Shown here piece after piece: positions 8,519 through 16,088 of a stretch of DNA of 23,158 nucleotides (position 1 is its first letter; the number at the start of each line of letters is the position of its first letter). A program made the position numbers and the translations under genes. The notes under the pieces were generated by a model that did not search any database, was not told the DNA's origin, and worked only from the letters and a program-made list of their open reading frames with translations. The stretch lies in NCBI GenBank assembly GCA_002352665.1, contig DEIV01000127.1:14990-38147 (forward strand), in the 5' to 3' direction. Origin of the DNA: Flavobacteriaceae bacterium UBA2765. Lineage in GTDB: Bacteria; Bacteroidota; Bacteroidia; Flavobacteriales; Flavobacteriaceae.

Positions 8519-9007
8519 ATGTCTGACGAAAATAAAGATTTTGGAGATGAAGCAAAAGAGGCTGCAAAAAAAGCTGCAGAAAAAGCGAGTGAAAAAGCAT
8601 CAGAGCTAAAAGAAGATGCTAAAGAAATATTTGAAGATGTAAAAGAAGAGGCAAAAGAATTTGCTGAAGAGGCAAAAGAAACGGCAAAAGATTTTAAAGA
8701 AGGTGCCAAAGAAGCTTTTGATGACTTTAGCAATTCAGGCGGCGAGAATAAGAAAGTACTAGCAGGCATCTTAGCTATAATTTTAGGGTCATTGGGCGTC
8801 CATAAATTTATTTTAGGATACCAAAAAGAAGGAATTATCTTAGCTGCAATTACAGTCCTTGGCTATGCAACTTCTTGCTTGATTATAGGATTATTTTTTG
8901 TTTGGATACCCGGACTAATTGGGTTAATAGAAGGAATTATTTATTTAACAAAATCTGACGAAGAATTTTACAATACCTATCAAGCAAATAAAAAATCTTG
9001 GTTCTAA
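8519..9007 (+). CDS. TM2-domain membrane protein with N-terminal charged amphipathic repeat
   Basis: This 162-residue protein has two parts. Residues 1 to about 75 are an almost pure Lys/Glu/Ala/Asp amphipathic helix with recurring EAKE/EAAKK-type units (for example EEAKEFAEEAKETAKDFKEG), like LEA or apolipoprotein 11-mers and YtxH-type helices. Residues about 80-150 form a TM2 domain: a first hydrophobic helix, the LGSLGVHKFILGYQKEGI turn, and a second hydrophobic stretch ending in GLIGLIEGIIYLTKSDEEF. TM2 proteins are small inner-membrane proteins of mostly unknown function, so no reaction is assigned. The ATG at 8519 is chosen because a good promoter occupies 8461-8488 and the hydrophobic leader from the upstream TTG would be coded by promoter DNA. 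The gene ends at a strong hairpin terminator. Confidence 0.85.
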   Translation: MSDENKDFGDEAKEAAKKAAEKASEKASELKEDAKEIFEDVKEEAKEFAEEAKETAKDFKEGAKEAFDDFSNSGGENKKVLAGILAIILGSLGVHKFILGYQKEGIILAAITVLGYATSCLIIGLFFVWIPGLIGLIEGIIYLTKSDEEFYNTYQANKKSWF

Positions 9008-9025
9008 AATATTTATCATAAATGT

Positions 9026-9075
9026 AAAAAAGAGATGGTTTGAAAAATTTATTTTTCAAACCATCTCTTTTTTTT
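9026..9075. terminator. Bidirectional rho-independent terminator
   Basis: A 23-bp perfect inverted repeat (left arm 9026-9048, right arm 9051-9073; core AGAGATGGTTTG / CAAACCATCTCT) has A's on the left flank and T's on the right, so it can terminate in both directions. It sits between the convergent TM2 gene and the acyltransferase gene and touches the stop codon of the latter (9074-9076). Confidence 0.88.
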
Positions 9076-10885
9076 AATCGGTTAACAATTCATTTTCTGA
9101 AAGATTTTTTTCCAGTTCTGCCTGAAATTCTTCCATAACAGGTTTTACCGTACTATCAGGTAAATCGGCAATTCTAATATACATTAGTCCATCAACAGCA
9201 TTATTGAACTTAGGATCTACATTAAATGCTACTAGGCGTGCATTTTGCTTTACATATTTTTTTAGTAATACCGGCATTCTTAAATTACCAGGTTCTAGCT
9301 CATCTATTATTTTATCAAACTTCACCATATCAGCTTTGCTCTCATCAAAAACAAAATCTTTATCTACATCATTTAGTTTTACTTTATATTCTTTTTTGGG
9401 ATGTATATATTGTGCCAAATAAGGGTCATAGTAATGCGATTTCATAAACTCAATCATTAAAGATTTAGAAAAATTTGAAAACTGATTACTGATACTTACA
9501 CCACCCATTAAATATTTATGTTCAGGATATCGTAGTGTAACATGTACAATTCCCTTCCAAAGTAAGAATAAAGGCATTGGTTTTTGCTGATAAGCCTTAA
9601 TGATAAAAGCCCTTCCCATTTCTATGGTTTTCTCCATCATATTATACAGTTCTGGCTCAACCCTAAATAGGGTGTTTATATAAAAACCATTTATACCATG
9701 TTTTTTATAAATTTCTTTACCTAAACCCATTCTATAAGCACCTACTACAGTATTTTTATTATTATCCCATAAAAACATATGATGGTAAAATTTATCATAT
9801 TTATCCAGATCTAAGGCTTCATTTGTACCTTCGCCTACTTCTCTAAATGTAATTTCTCTTAACCTACCTATTTCACGTAAAATATTTGGTATCTTAAGAC
9901 TTTCTGCCAAAAACACTTCATAATTTTTGCTTTCTAATAATCTAGCGTTTGTAGCCCTTAAACTTTCAACCTCATTAACTATTTTTGAAGTTAAAACAGG
10001 TGGAATAACTTCTTTAGGTTGTTTGGGAATTTTTAATGAAGGTGTTTTAATTAATCGAGAATTTATCTCAAAAGGATTTGCCAACATATAGGTTTTTTTC
10101 CGAATAAAAGAATGGAAATCGTCTATATTTTCATATTCTTGTTGGTCTTTTACACTTATAGCTTTTCCAATTCTTACTTTAATAGTTCTGCTTTTTTGTG
10201 AAAGTACTTCTGAAGGTAATTTAGCAGTTCTAAGGGTATCACTAATTTTTGATAAAAAATAAAAGAGTTTACTGTTTTTAGCATGAAAATAAATAGGGAT
10301 AACCGGTACTTTGGCTTTATGAATCAATTTAACCGCACCTTCTTCCCAGGGTTTATCAACAAAAAGTTTTCCATCTTTATAAGTAGAAACTTCACCCGCC
10401 GGAAAAATCCCTAAAGAATTACCTTCTTTTAAATGTAATAAAGCACTTTTAATACCAGTAATACTAGATTTTACATCTTTTCTATCCTCAAAAGGATTTA
10501 CAGGCATTACATAAGGCTTTAAAGGCTCAATTCTATGTAATAAAAAATTAGCAATAATCTTAAAATCTGGTCTCTTTTCAACCAACAACTTTAATAGTAA
10601 AACACCATCTATACCTCCAAGAGGATGGTTAGAAACAGTAATAAAAGGACCTTTCTTAGGAATGCGCTTAAGGTCTTCTTCCGGAATTTCAAAATCTATC
10701 TGAAACTCATTTAAAATGGCATCTAAAAATGATACATCCTTTTTATTTTTATGCTTTTCATAAAACCTGTTGATCCTAGATATGCGTAGTAATTTTAAAA
10801 CAATCCAGCCAATAAAAGTTCCTAAAAATCCGTATTTTTCAAGATTAATAACACTGGCAATTTCTTTTGAAGATACTAGACCCAT
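9074..10885 (-). CDS. Bifunctional PlsC-like/GNAT-like acyltransferase (OlsF/GlsF-type, aminolipid synthesis)
   Basis: The 603-residue protein fuses two acyltransferase halves. Residues about 50-270 are PlsC-like, with SNHPLGGIDG (His87, Asp93), a PVNPFEDRKD stretch, GIFPAGEVS and PVIPIYFHA. Residues about 310-590 resemble OlsB-type GNAT N-acyltransferases (formerly called hemolysins), with GAYRMGLG, EMGRAFI, LLWKGIVHV, GGVSISNQFS and PVLLKKYVKQNARLVAFNVD. In known OlsF/GlsF fusions the GNAT half N-acylates ornithine or glycine and the PlsC half adds the second acyl group, giving phosphate-free membrane lipids; which amino acid is used here cannot be told. The His-Asp spacing is HX5D rather than the textbook HX4D. 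It is the last gene of the GNAT/aspartokinase operon, 34 bases after the aspartokinase stop, with an internal -7-like TATCTTTG (- strand, 10906-10913). Confidence 0.85.
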   Translation of the reverse strand: MGLVSSKEIASVINLEKYGFLGTFIGWIVLKLLRISRINRFYEKHKNKKDVSFLDAILNEFQIDFEIPEEDLKRIPKKGPFITVSNHPLGGIDGVLLLKLLVEKRPDFKIIANFLLHRIEPLKPYVMPVNPFEDRKDVKSSITGIKSALLHLKEGNSLGIFPAGEVSTYKDGKLFVDKPWEEGAVKLIHKAKVPVIPIYFHAKNSKLFYFLSKISDTLRTAKLPSEVLSQKSRTIKVRIGKAISVKDQQEYENIDDFHSFIRKKTYMLANPFEINSRLIKTPSLKIPKQPKEVIPPVLTSKIVNEVESLRATNARLLESKNYEVFLAESLKIPNILREIGRLREITFREVGEGTNEALDLDKYDKFYHHMFLWDNNKNTVVGAYRMGLGKEIYKKHGINGFYINTLFRVEPELYNMMEKTIEMGRAFIIKAYQQKPMPLFLLWKGIVHVTLRYPEHKYLMGGVSISNQFSNFSKSLMIEFMKSHYYDPYLAQYIHPKKEYKVKLNDVDKDFVFDESKADMVKFDKIIDELEPGNLRMPVLLKKYVKQNARLVAFNVDPKFNNAVDGLMYIRIADLPDSTVKPVMEEFQAELEKNLSENELLTD

Positions 10886-10905
10886 GATAGATTTTTAGAC
10901 AAATT

Positions 10906-10913
10906 CAAAGATA
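10906..10913 (-). promoter_or_regulatory. Candidate internal -7 element before the acyltransferase gene
   Basis: CAAAGATA on the + strand reads TATCTTTG on the - strand, matching TAnnTTTG, 20 bases upstream of the acyltransferase ATG in the short gap after the aspartokinase gene. No clear -33 element is seen, so it may be chance in AT-rich DNA. Confidence 0.3.
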
Positions 10914-10919
10914 GAAAAT

Positions 10920-12170
10920 TTATTGAACTACCATCTGAATTGTTTCTTTAGTTGATTGTTTTAACAAAATTTTACTATTATATTCTATTTCTTTTATGGC
11001 TTTAGAATTAAAATGCCTTATAGTGTACAGTGAAACACCTTTGTAATATTCAATTTTAAATTTACTTGTTAAAGTATTATATAATGATTCAAATTGGTTA
11101 AATTTATCATCCATGCATACAGAAAAACTAATGGCTGAATTTTGAATCAAGCTTACTTTCATATCAAAATTGTGAAGTAGCTCAAAAATTTCACTAATAT
11201 TCTGTTCAACAATAAAAGAAAAATCTAAAGATGATATAGAAAGAAGTATCTGATTTTTCTTAACAATAAAACAAGGAATTTCTGGTAGTAAATTCACTCC
11301 CCTTGTTACCGTAGTTCCTTCATTTTCTGGATTGACAAATGATTTTACATATAGAGGAATTTCTTTGGTCTGTAAAGGCTGTAATGTTTTAGGGTGAATA
11401 ACCGATGCACCATAAAAAGCCAATTCTATGGCTTCTGTATATGAAATTTGTTGTAATAATTGGGTTGCTGAAAAATAACGAGGATCTGCGTTTAAAACAC
11501 CTTTTACATCTTTCCAAATGGTTAAACTATCAGCATTTAAACTATTGGCAAAAATACTGGCGGAATAATCAGAACCTTCTCTACCTAAGGTAGTGGTATT
11601 TCCTTTTGAATTCTTTGCAATAAATCCTTGTGTAATGTATAAATTTTGAGGTTTTATTTTAGTTGTGATAGCCTTTTCTGTTTCTTTCCAATTTACTTTG
11701 GCCTCTCTATATTCGTCATTAGTTTTGATACAATCTCTAACGTCTATCCATGTATTTTCAATGCCAACTTCATTCAAATAATGACTTACAATTTTGGTAG
11801 AAATTAGCTCAGCTAAACTAACTATTTGATCATACACAAAATTAAAATCTCTAATTTTATTTTGAATCATAAAACTTGTCAATTGTACAAATAATTTTTC
11901 TAGTTCGCTAAAAATTTCATGATTTTCATCCTTAAACAATGCCGCTAAAATTTGATAATGATAAGTTCTAACCTCTTCTACAGAAGAGGTTAAAGATTCT
12001 TTTTTATAAAAATAAGCATCAGCTATTTTTTCAAAAGCATTGGTCATTTTACCCATAGCTGAGAGCACTATAAGAATATCATTATAACCTACTTGCTCTA
12101 ATACCTTTACAATATTTTTAACGCCTTTTACATCTTTAACTGATGCACCTCCAAATTTAAATATCTTCAT
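10920..12170 (-). CDS. Aspartate kinase (monofunctional), second copy with reduced ACT region
   Basis: This 416-residue enzyme should phosphorylate aspartate. It shows KFGGASVKDVKG at the N-terminus (Ala where most aspartokinases have Thr), TLGREGSDYSASIFANSL, IWKDVKGVLNADPRYF and IELAFYGASVIHPKTLQPL. After the kinase domain, one ACT unit is recognisable (about 305-365, MKVSLIQNSAISFSVCM). The last 50 residues form a weak second unit lacking the usual glycine-rich effector-binding pattern. Feedback control may therefore differ from the first copy; this is inference. The start codon overlaps the stop of the upstream acetyltransferase gene (ATGA, 12167-12170), suggesting translational coupling. 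The lipid acyltransferase gene follows 34 bases downstream. Confidence 0.92.
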   Translation of the reverse strand: MKIFKFGGASVKDVKGVKNIVKVLEQVGYNDILIVLSAMGKMTNAFEKIADAYFYKKESLTSSVEEVRTYHYQILAALFKDENHEIFSELEKLFVQLTSFMIQNKIRDFNFVYDQIVSLAELISTKIVSHYLNEVGIENTWIDVRDCIKTNDEYREAKVNWKETEKAITTKIKPQNLYITQGFIAKNSKGNTTTLGREGSDYSASIFANSLNADSLTIWKDVKGVLNADPRYFSATQLLQQISYTEAIELAFYGASVIHPKTLQPLQTKEIPLYVKSFVNPENEGTTVTRGVNLLPEIPCFIVKKNQILLSISSLDFSFIVEQNISEIFELLHNFDMKVSLIQNSAISFSVCMDDKFNQFESLYNTLTSKFKIEYYKGVSLYTIRHFNSKAIKEIEYNSKILLKQSTKETIQMVVQ

Positions 12171-12646
12171 TTTTTTGATAAATATTCTTCTATTTTTTTA
12201 TTGCTAATTTGGCAAATGTTCCATTCTTCAAATACAGTGGCTCCGGTGCGTTTATAAAAATCAACCGCAGGTGTATTCCAATCTAAAACTACCCATTCTA
12301 CTCGTTTTATTCCTTTTTGTAAAGCATCCTTAAGTACTTTGTCATATAAAGCCTTTCCTATCCCTCTTCCTCTAAATTTTTCAGTAACTATCAGATCTTC
12401 TAAATGTATAGAGGGGCCATCCCAGGTAGAAAACCTATTGTAAAACAAAGCCATTCCAGCTATTATTCCTTCAGTTTCGGCAACAAAGGTGAAAAACGAC
12501 GGGTTTTTCTTAAATCCGTTATGAACTAAATCGTCAACATTAATTTTAACCGCATTTGGCTCTTTTTCAAAAACTGCCAATTCAGAGACCAATTGCAATA
12601 CCGAATCCATATCCTTCTGTTCTCCCGCTCTAATTTTAAAAGCCAT
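12167..12646 (-). CDS. GNAT acetyltransferase of the spermidine/thialysine (SSAT-like) subfamily
   Basis: This 159-residue GNAT enzyme transfers acetyl from acetyl-CoA to an amine. The SSAT/thialysine acetyltransferase signature is strong: SELAVFEKEPNAVKI near the N-terminus, FNRFSTW-type FYNRFSTWDGPSIHLEDLIV, the acetyl-CoA P-loop RGRGIGKALYDKV, and the C-terminal VEWVVLDWNTPAVDFYKRTGA. The substrate in this organism (polyamine, thialysine, lysine-like compound or other) cannot be chosen from sequence alone. It is the first gene of an operon with an aspartokinase (4-base overlap) and a lipid acyltransferase. The link to aspartokinase might point to a lysine-related amine, but that is a guess. 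Its promoter lies in the 67-base gap shared with the divergent fbp. Confidence 0.88.
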   Translation of the reverse strand: MAFKIRAGEQKDMDSVLQLVSELAVFEKEPNAVKINVDDLVHNGFKKNPSFFTFVAETEGIIAGMALFYNRFSTWDGPSIHLEDLIVTEKFRGRGIGKALYDKVLKDALQKGIKRVEWVVLDWNTPAVDFYKRTGATVFEEWNICQISNKKIEEYLSKK

Positions 12647-12671
12647 ATCTTATTATTATTATTTATTCTCG

Positions 12672-12704
12672 CAAATTTAACGATATTTGTAAGTATAATA
12701 CAAT
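12672..12704 (-). promoter_or_regulatory. Candidate promoter of the GNAT-aspartokinase-acyltransferase operon
   Basis: On the - strand TAAATTTG (CAAATTTA at 12672-12679) matches TAnnTTTG, and ATTG (12701-12704) lies about 21 bases upstream as a possible -33 element. On the opposite strand GATATTTG (12682-12689) is a near match that may serve the divergent fbp gene. Confidence 0.45.
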
Positions 12705-12713
12705 CTATTTGTT

Positions 12714-13733
12714 ATGCAAAAACACAGTACGTTAGGTGAGTTTATTATTGAAAATCAAGAGCATTTTAAATATTCTTCAGGGGAACTTTCAAGATTAATT
12801 AATTCTATCCGACTAGCAGCTAAAGTTGTAAATCATGAAGTAAACAAAGCGGGCTTGGTAGATATTTTAGGTAATGCCGGTGATATTAATATTCAAGGTG
12901 AAGACCAACAAAAGTTAGATATCTATGCCAATAATATTTTTATGCAAACGCTCAAAAACAGACAAATTGTTTGTGGTATTGCCAGTGAAGAAGAAGACGA
13001 TTTTGTTACCATTTCCGGTAGTGATAAAGCCAACAATAGTAAATATGTGGTTTTAATTGATCCACTTGATGGATCGTCGAATATTGATGTGAATGTATCT
13101 GTAGGTACTATTTTTTCTGTTTATAGAAGAATCACCGAATCAGGTACACCTGTTCAACTTGAAGATTTTTTACAAAAAGGCAATAAACAAGTTGCGGCGG
13201 GGTACATAGTTTATGGTACTTCAACAATGTTGGTATATACAACCGGACATGGTGTAAACGGATTTACGCTGAACCCGGCAATTGGTACATTTTATCTGTC
13301 CCATCCTAAAATGACTTTTCCTGAAGATGGTACCATCTATTCTATAAATGAAGGTTATTATATTCATTTTCCACAAGGCGTGAAAGATTATTTAAAATAT
13401 TGTCAATTGGAAGAAGAAGACAGACCTTACAAAGCTCGATATATTGGCTCTTTAGTGTCTGATTTTCATCGTAATATGATCAAAGGTGGTATTTACATTT
13501 ATCCTACAAGTTCTAAGGCTCCTACGGGGAAATTACGTTTGCTTTATGAATGTAACCCTATGGCCTTCTTAGCAGAACAAGCAGGAGGAAAGGCCTCAGA
13601 TGGTTATATGAGAATTATGGATATTAAGCCCACCGAATTACATCAACGTGTTCCATTTTTCTGTGGCAGTAAAAATATGGTTGCAGTAGCGGAAAAATTT
13701 ATGCAGAATTACCCTCAAGATTCTGAATATTAA
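12714..13733 (+). CDS. fbp: Class 1 fructose-1,6-bisphosphatase
   Basis: It hydrolyses fructose 1,6-bisphosphate to fructose 6-phosphate and phosphate, the committed step of gluconeogenesis, in the cytosol. The 339-residue length is normal. The metal-binding signature is clear: GIASEEEDD supplies acidic ligands, followed by VVLIDPLDGSSNIDVNVSVGTIFSVYRR. Later blocks are YGTSTMLVYTTG, YIGSLVSDFHRNMIKGGIYIYP, GKLRLLYECNPMAFLAEQAGGKASDG and HQRVPFFCGSKNMV, matching the substrate-binding and C-terminal family blocks. The ATG at 12714 gives the usual N-terminus (TLGEFIIENQ). It is divergent from the acetyltransferase operon and ends just before a 16-bp inverted repeat shared with the next, convergent gene. 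Confidence 0.97.
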   Translation: MQKHSTLGEFIIENQEHFKYSSGELSRLINSIRLAAKVVNHEVNKAGLVDILGNAGDINIQGEDQQKLDIYANNIFMQTLKNRQIVCGIASEEEDDFVTISGSDKANNSKYVVLIDPLDGSSNIDVNVSVGTIFSVYRRITESGTPVQLEDFLQKGNKQVAAGYIVYGTSTMLVYTTGHGVNGFTLNPAIGTFYLSHPKMTFPEDGTIYSINEGYYIHFPQGVKDYLKYCQLEEEDRPYKARYIGSLVSDFHRNMIKGGIYIYPTSSKAPTGKLRLLYECNPMAFLAEQAGGKASDGYMRIMDIKPTELHQRVPFFCGSKNMVAVAEKFMQNYPQDSEY

Positions 13734-13761
13734 CCAATTTTAGAATAAACCTATTCCATTT

Positions 13762-13803
13762 ATACCAGTTTAATTATAAAATTTGTCATAATTAAACTGG
13801 TAT
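13762..13803. terminator. Inverted repeat between convergent genes, possible bidirectional terminator
   Basis: A 16-bp perfect inverted repeat (ATACCAGTTTAATTAT at 13762-13777 and ATAATTAAACTGGTAT at 13788-13803) with a 10-base loop lies between the fbp stop and the stop codon of the leftward glutamate-synthase-like gene, touching the latter. There is no long T-run on either side, so it may act as a 3' stabilising hairpin or a weak terminator. Confidence 0.6.
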
Positions 13804-15389
13804 TACATCACTCTAGTGAGCTTAAAAAATTTTTTATAACTTTCAGGTATAGTTTCAATAGACAATAATGAACCTTCTTTAATATATGGATAAATTTCAT
13901 TATAGGTCAGTATATTATTCATGCCTACTCTTTTATTAATATATTCGCGTTTTAAGTCACCTGGACTGCCTAAACCAGCAGCGGCAATGAGCTCTAAAAA
14001 GCTATGGATGGTTTCTTCTTGATAATTGGTAGTTCTTACGGCTTTATCTTCAACATTTAAGCCTTTCATTAAAGAAGCATTTTGTGTTGCTACACCAACA
14101 GGACAAGTATTTTTATTACATTCTAAAGCTTGAATACAACCAATAGCTAGCATCATAGCTCGTGCACTATTACAACCATCTGCACCCAAAGCTATGGCTC
14201 TAGCCATATGGAATCCTGTAATGACTTTTCCGGCGGCTATAATTTTTATTTCTTCTTTTAAACCAAAACCAACTAAAGTATCATATACAAAAACCAAACC
14301 CTCTCGCAACGGCATACCCATAGAATTAGAAAATTCAACCGGAGCTGCTCCTGTACCACCTTCACCTCCATCAACCGTAATAAAATCGGGTTTTATCCCG
14401 GTACAGATCATCGCTTCGCAAAAATCCATAAATTCTTGTTTTCTACCTAAACACAATTTGAATCCAACAGGTTTTCCACCTGATAAATCTCTTAGTTTTT
14501 TTATGAAATGCATAAATTCTATGGGATTAGAAAATGCAGAATGAGCAGGAGGAGAATGTACTGCTATATGTGGCTCTACGTGTCTTATTTTAGAAATTTC
14601 TACTGTATTCTTAGAGGCAGGTAATATACCTCCATGGCCCGGTTTAGCACCCTGAGATAATTTTATCTCTATCATTTTTACCTGCTTTTTAATGGCTCCC
14701 TCCTTAAAACCACTTTCACTAAAGTTTCCATGTGCATCTCTACAACCAAAATAACCTGTACCTATTTGCCAGATCAAATCTCCTTCATATTTTAAATGAT
14801 AAGGACTTAGCCCACCTTCTCCTGTATTATGAGCAAATTTTCCAGCATGAGCACCCTTATTTAGTGCCATTATTGCATTTTTACTCAAAGAGCCAAAACT
14901 CATGGCCGAAATATTTAATAAACTAGAAGAATAGGGTTGCAAACAATCAGAACCTCCAATAACAAGCCTAGGAAATTCACCAATTTCTTTCGGACTGTTT
15001 TTAGCATACATAGAGTGATCCATCCATTCATAACCAGATCTATACACATTCATCTGTGTACCAAAAGGTGTAGTATCATTTTCTTTTTTTGCTCGTTGGT
15101 AAATTAGGGATCTAAAAATTCTATTTAATGGCCTACCTTGGGTATCTGTTTCTACAAAGTATTGCATAATTTCCGGACGAACAGCCTCTAAAACATATCG
15201 CATTCTACCTATCACTGGAAAGTTTCTCCTTAAGGTATGTTTTGTCTGAAAAATATCAAAAACACCCATTAGAATTAAAGGTCCTAATAGTATAAATGTC
15301 CAGTAAATAGGAGTCCAAAATTGTGCCATAGCAAAAACTAAAATTGGTAGAATAATAGATAGTAAGATAAACTGTTTGCGAACTTTCAT
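13803..15389 (-). CDS. FMN-binding glutamate synthase family protein, membrane-anchored
   Basis: The 528-residue protein matches the central FMN/synthase domain of glutamate synthase (GltB domain 2). It shows GGSDCLQPYSSSLLNISAMS, the glycine-rich NTGEGGLSPYH, PGHGGILPASK, DFITVDGGEGGTGAAPVEF and the Fe-S cysteine block CIQALECNKNTCPVGVATQ, which probably binds a 3Fe-4S cluster. It lacks the N-terminal glutaminase domain and the C-terminal GXGXG domain of full GltB, as in stand-alone ferredoxin-type or YerD-like homologues, whose reaction is not firmly established. Two hydrophobic segments at residues about 5-45 should anchor it in the membrane with the catalytic domain in the cytosol. I find no clear TAnnTTTG element in the 280-base gap upstream (15390-15669), which otherwise holds nothing I can name. 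Confidence 0.9.
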   Translation of the reverse strand: MKVRKQFILLSIILPILVFAMAQFWTPIYWTFILLGPLILMGVFDIFQTKHTLRRNFPVIGRMRYVLEAVRPEIMQYFVETDTQGRPLNRIFRSLIYQRAKKENDTTPFGTQMNVYRSGYEWMDHSMYAKNSPKEIGEFPRLVIGGSDCLQPYSSSLLNISAMSFGSLSKNAIMALNKGAHAGKFAHNTGEGGLSPYHLKYEGDLIWQIGTGYFGCRDAHGNFSESGFKEGAIKKQVKMIEIKLSQGAKPGHGGILPASKNTVEISKIRHVEPHIAVHSPPAHSAFSNPIEFMHFIKKLRDLSGGKPVGFKLCLGRKQEFMDFCEAMICTGIKPDFITVDGGEGGTGAAPVEFSNSMGMPLREGLVFVYDTLVGFGLKEEIKIIAAGKVITGFHMARAIALGADGCNSARAMMLAIGCIQALECNKNTCPVGVATQNASLMKGLNVEDKAVRTTNYQEETIHSFLELIAAAGLGSPGDLKREYINKRVGMNNILTYNEIYPYIKEGSLLSIETIPESYKKFFKLTRVM

Positions 15390-15669
15390 TTTGAAAAGGG
15401 TTTGTTGTTTGTTGTCTTTAGACGTAATAAATTAAAAAAGTTTCTGTCAAAATCAATATTTAGGATTTTAGCACTAGTCTATAAGGTTAAAGGGTAATAA
15501 TTATAATAATTTAAACGTGTACTACTGGGTATTGTCTTACTTAATAATTAGTTTAAACCTATATCCCTCAAAGAACAAATTTATCAATGAGTTCACTTAC
15601 CTTTTCAATAAATTATCAAAATTAATTTTTTTGTTTATAAAAGTTTAAATTTACCAAAATTTATTAGAA

Positions 15670-16026
15670 ATGGGAATCATTAAAGTTAAAAACATCCGTC
15701 TATATGCATATCACGGATGTTTAGATGAAGAAGGTAAAATAGGCTCTGAATATAGGGTAGATGTATCTGTCAAAACAGATCTATCTAAATCTGCTAAATC
15801 GGACAACTTAAGCGATACTGTAGATTATGTTCATCTTAATAAAATTATAAAAGAAGAAATGGCAATCAGAACAAAACTACTGGAAACTGTTGCCGATAAA
15901 ATTTTAACAAGGATATTGAACGAAATTACTATTGTTAACAAAGCAACTGTACAAGTTTCAAAAGTGAATCCTCCAATTGGCGGTAATGTAGCTATGGTCA
16001 CAATTAAAATGAGTAAAATCAGATAA
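15670..16026 (+). CDS. folB: Dihydroneopterin aldolase
   Basis: It converts 7,8-dihydroneopterin to 6-hydroxymethyl-7,8-dihydropterin plus glycolaldehyde in folate synthesis. The 118-residue length is typical. Family blocks are VKNIRLYAYHGCLDEEGKIG (catalytic Glu region), the DTVDYVHLNKII substrate-binding segment, LLETVADKIL, and the catalytic Lys region VQVSKVNPPIGGNV. The ATG at 15670 gives the usual short N-terminus before the first beta strand. The ArnT-like glycosyltransferase gene follows 62 bases downstream on the same strand and may be co-transcribed, though the two functions are unrelated. Confidence 0.93.
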   Translation: MGIIKVKNIRLYAYHGCLDEEGKIGSEYRVDVSVKTDLSKSAKSDNLSDTVDYVHLNKIIKEEMAIRTKLLETVADKILTRILNEITIVNKATVQVSKVNPPIGGNVAMVTIKMSKIR

Positions 16027-16088
16027 TTACTTTCCTTTATCATTTATGTACTTAATGATGAATTGTTTTATTAAAAAATTTAATATTT

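Noticed and set aside
8512..8769. An open frame opposite the charged-repeat part of the TM2 gene, rich in Ser, Ala and Phe
   Set aside because: Its composition is the mirror of the Lys/Glu/Ala repeat on the other strand. It resembles no known protein.
9026..9075. The long inverted repeat as an end of a mobile element
   Set aside because: It is a single hairpin with A and T flanks exactly between two convergent genes and no target duplication is seen, so it is a terminator.
14194..14544. A 116-codon open frame opposite the glutamate-synthase-like gene
   Set aside because: It lies wholly within a well-supported gene on the other strand and has no recognisable domain.
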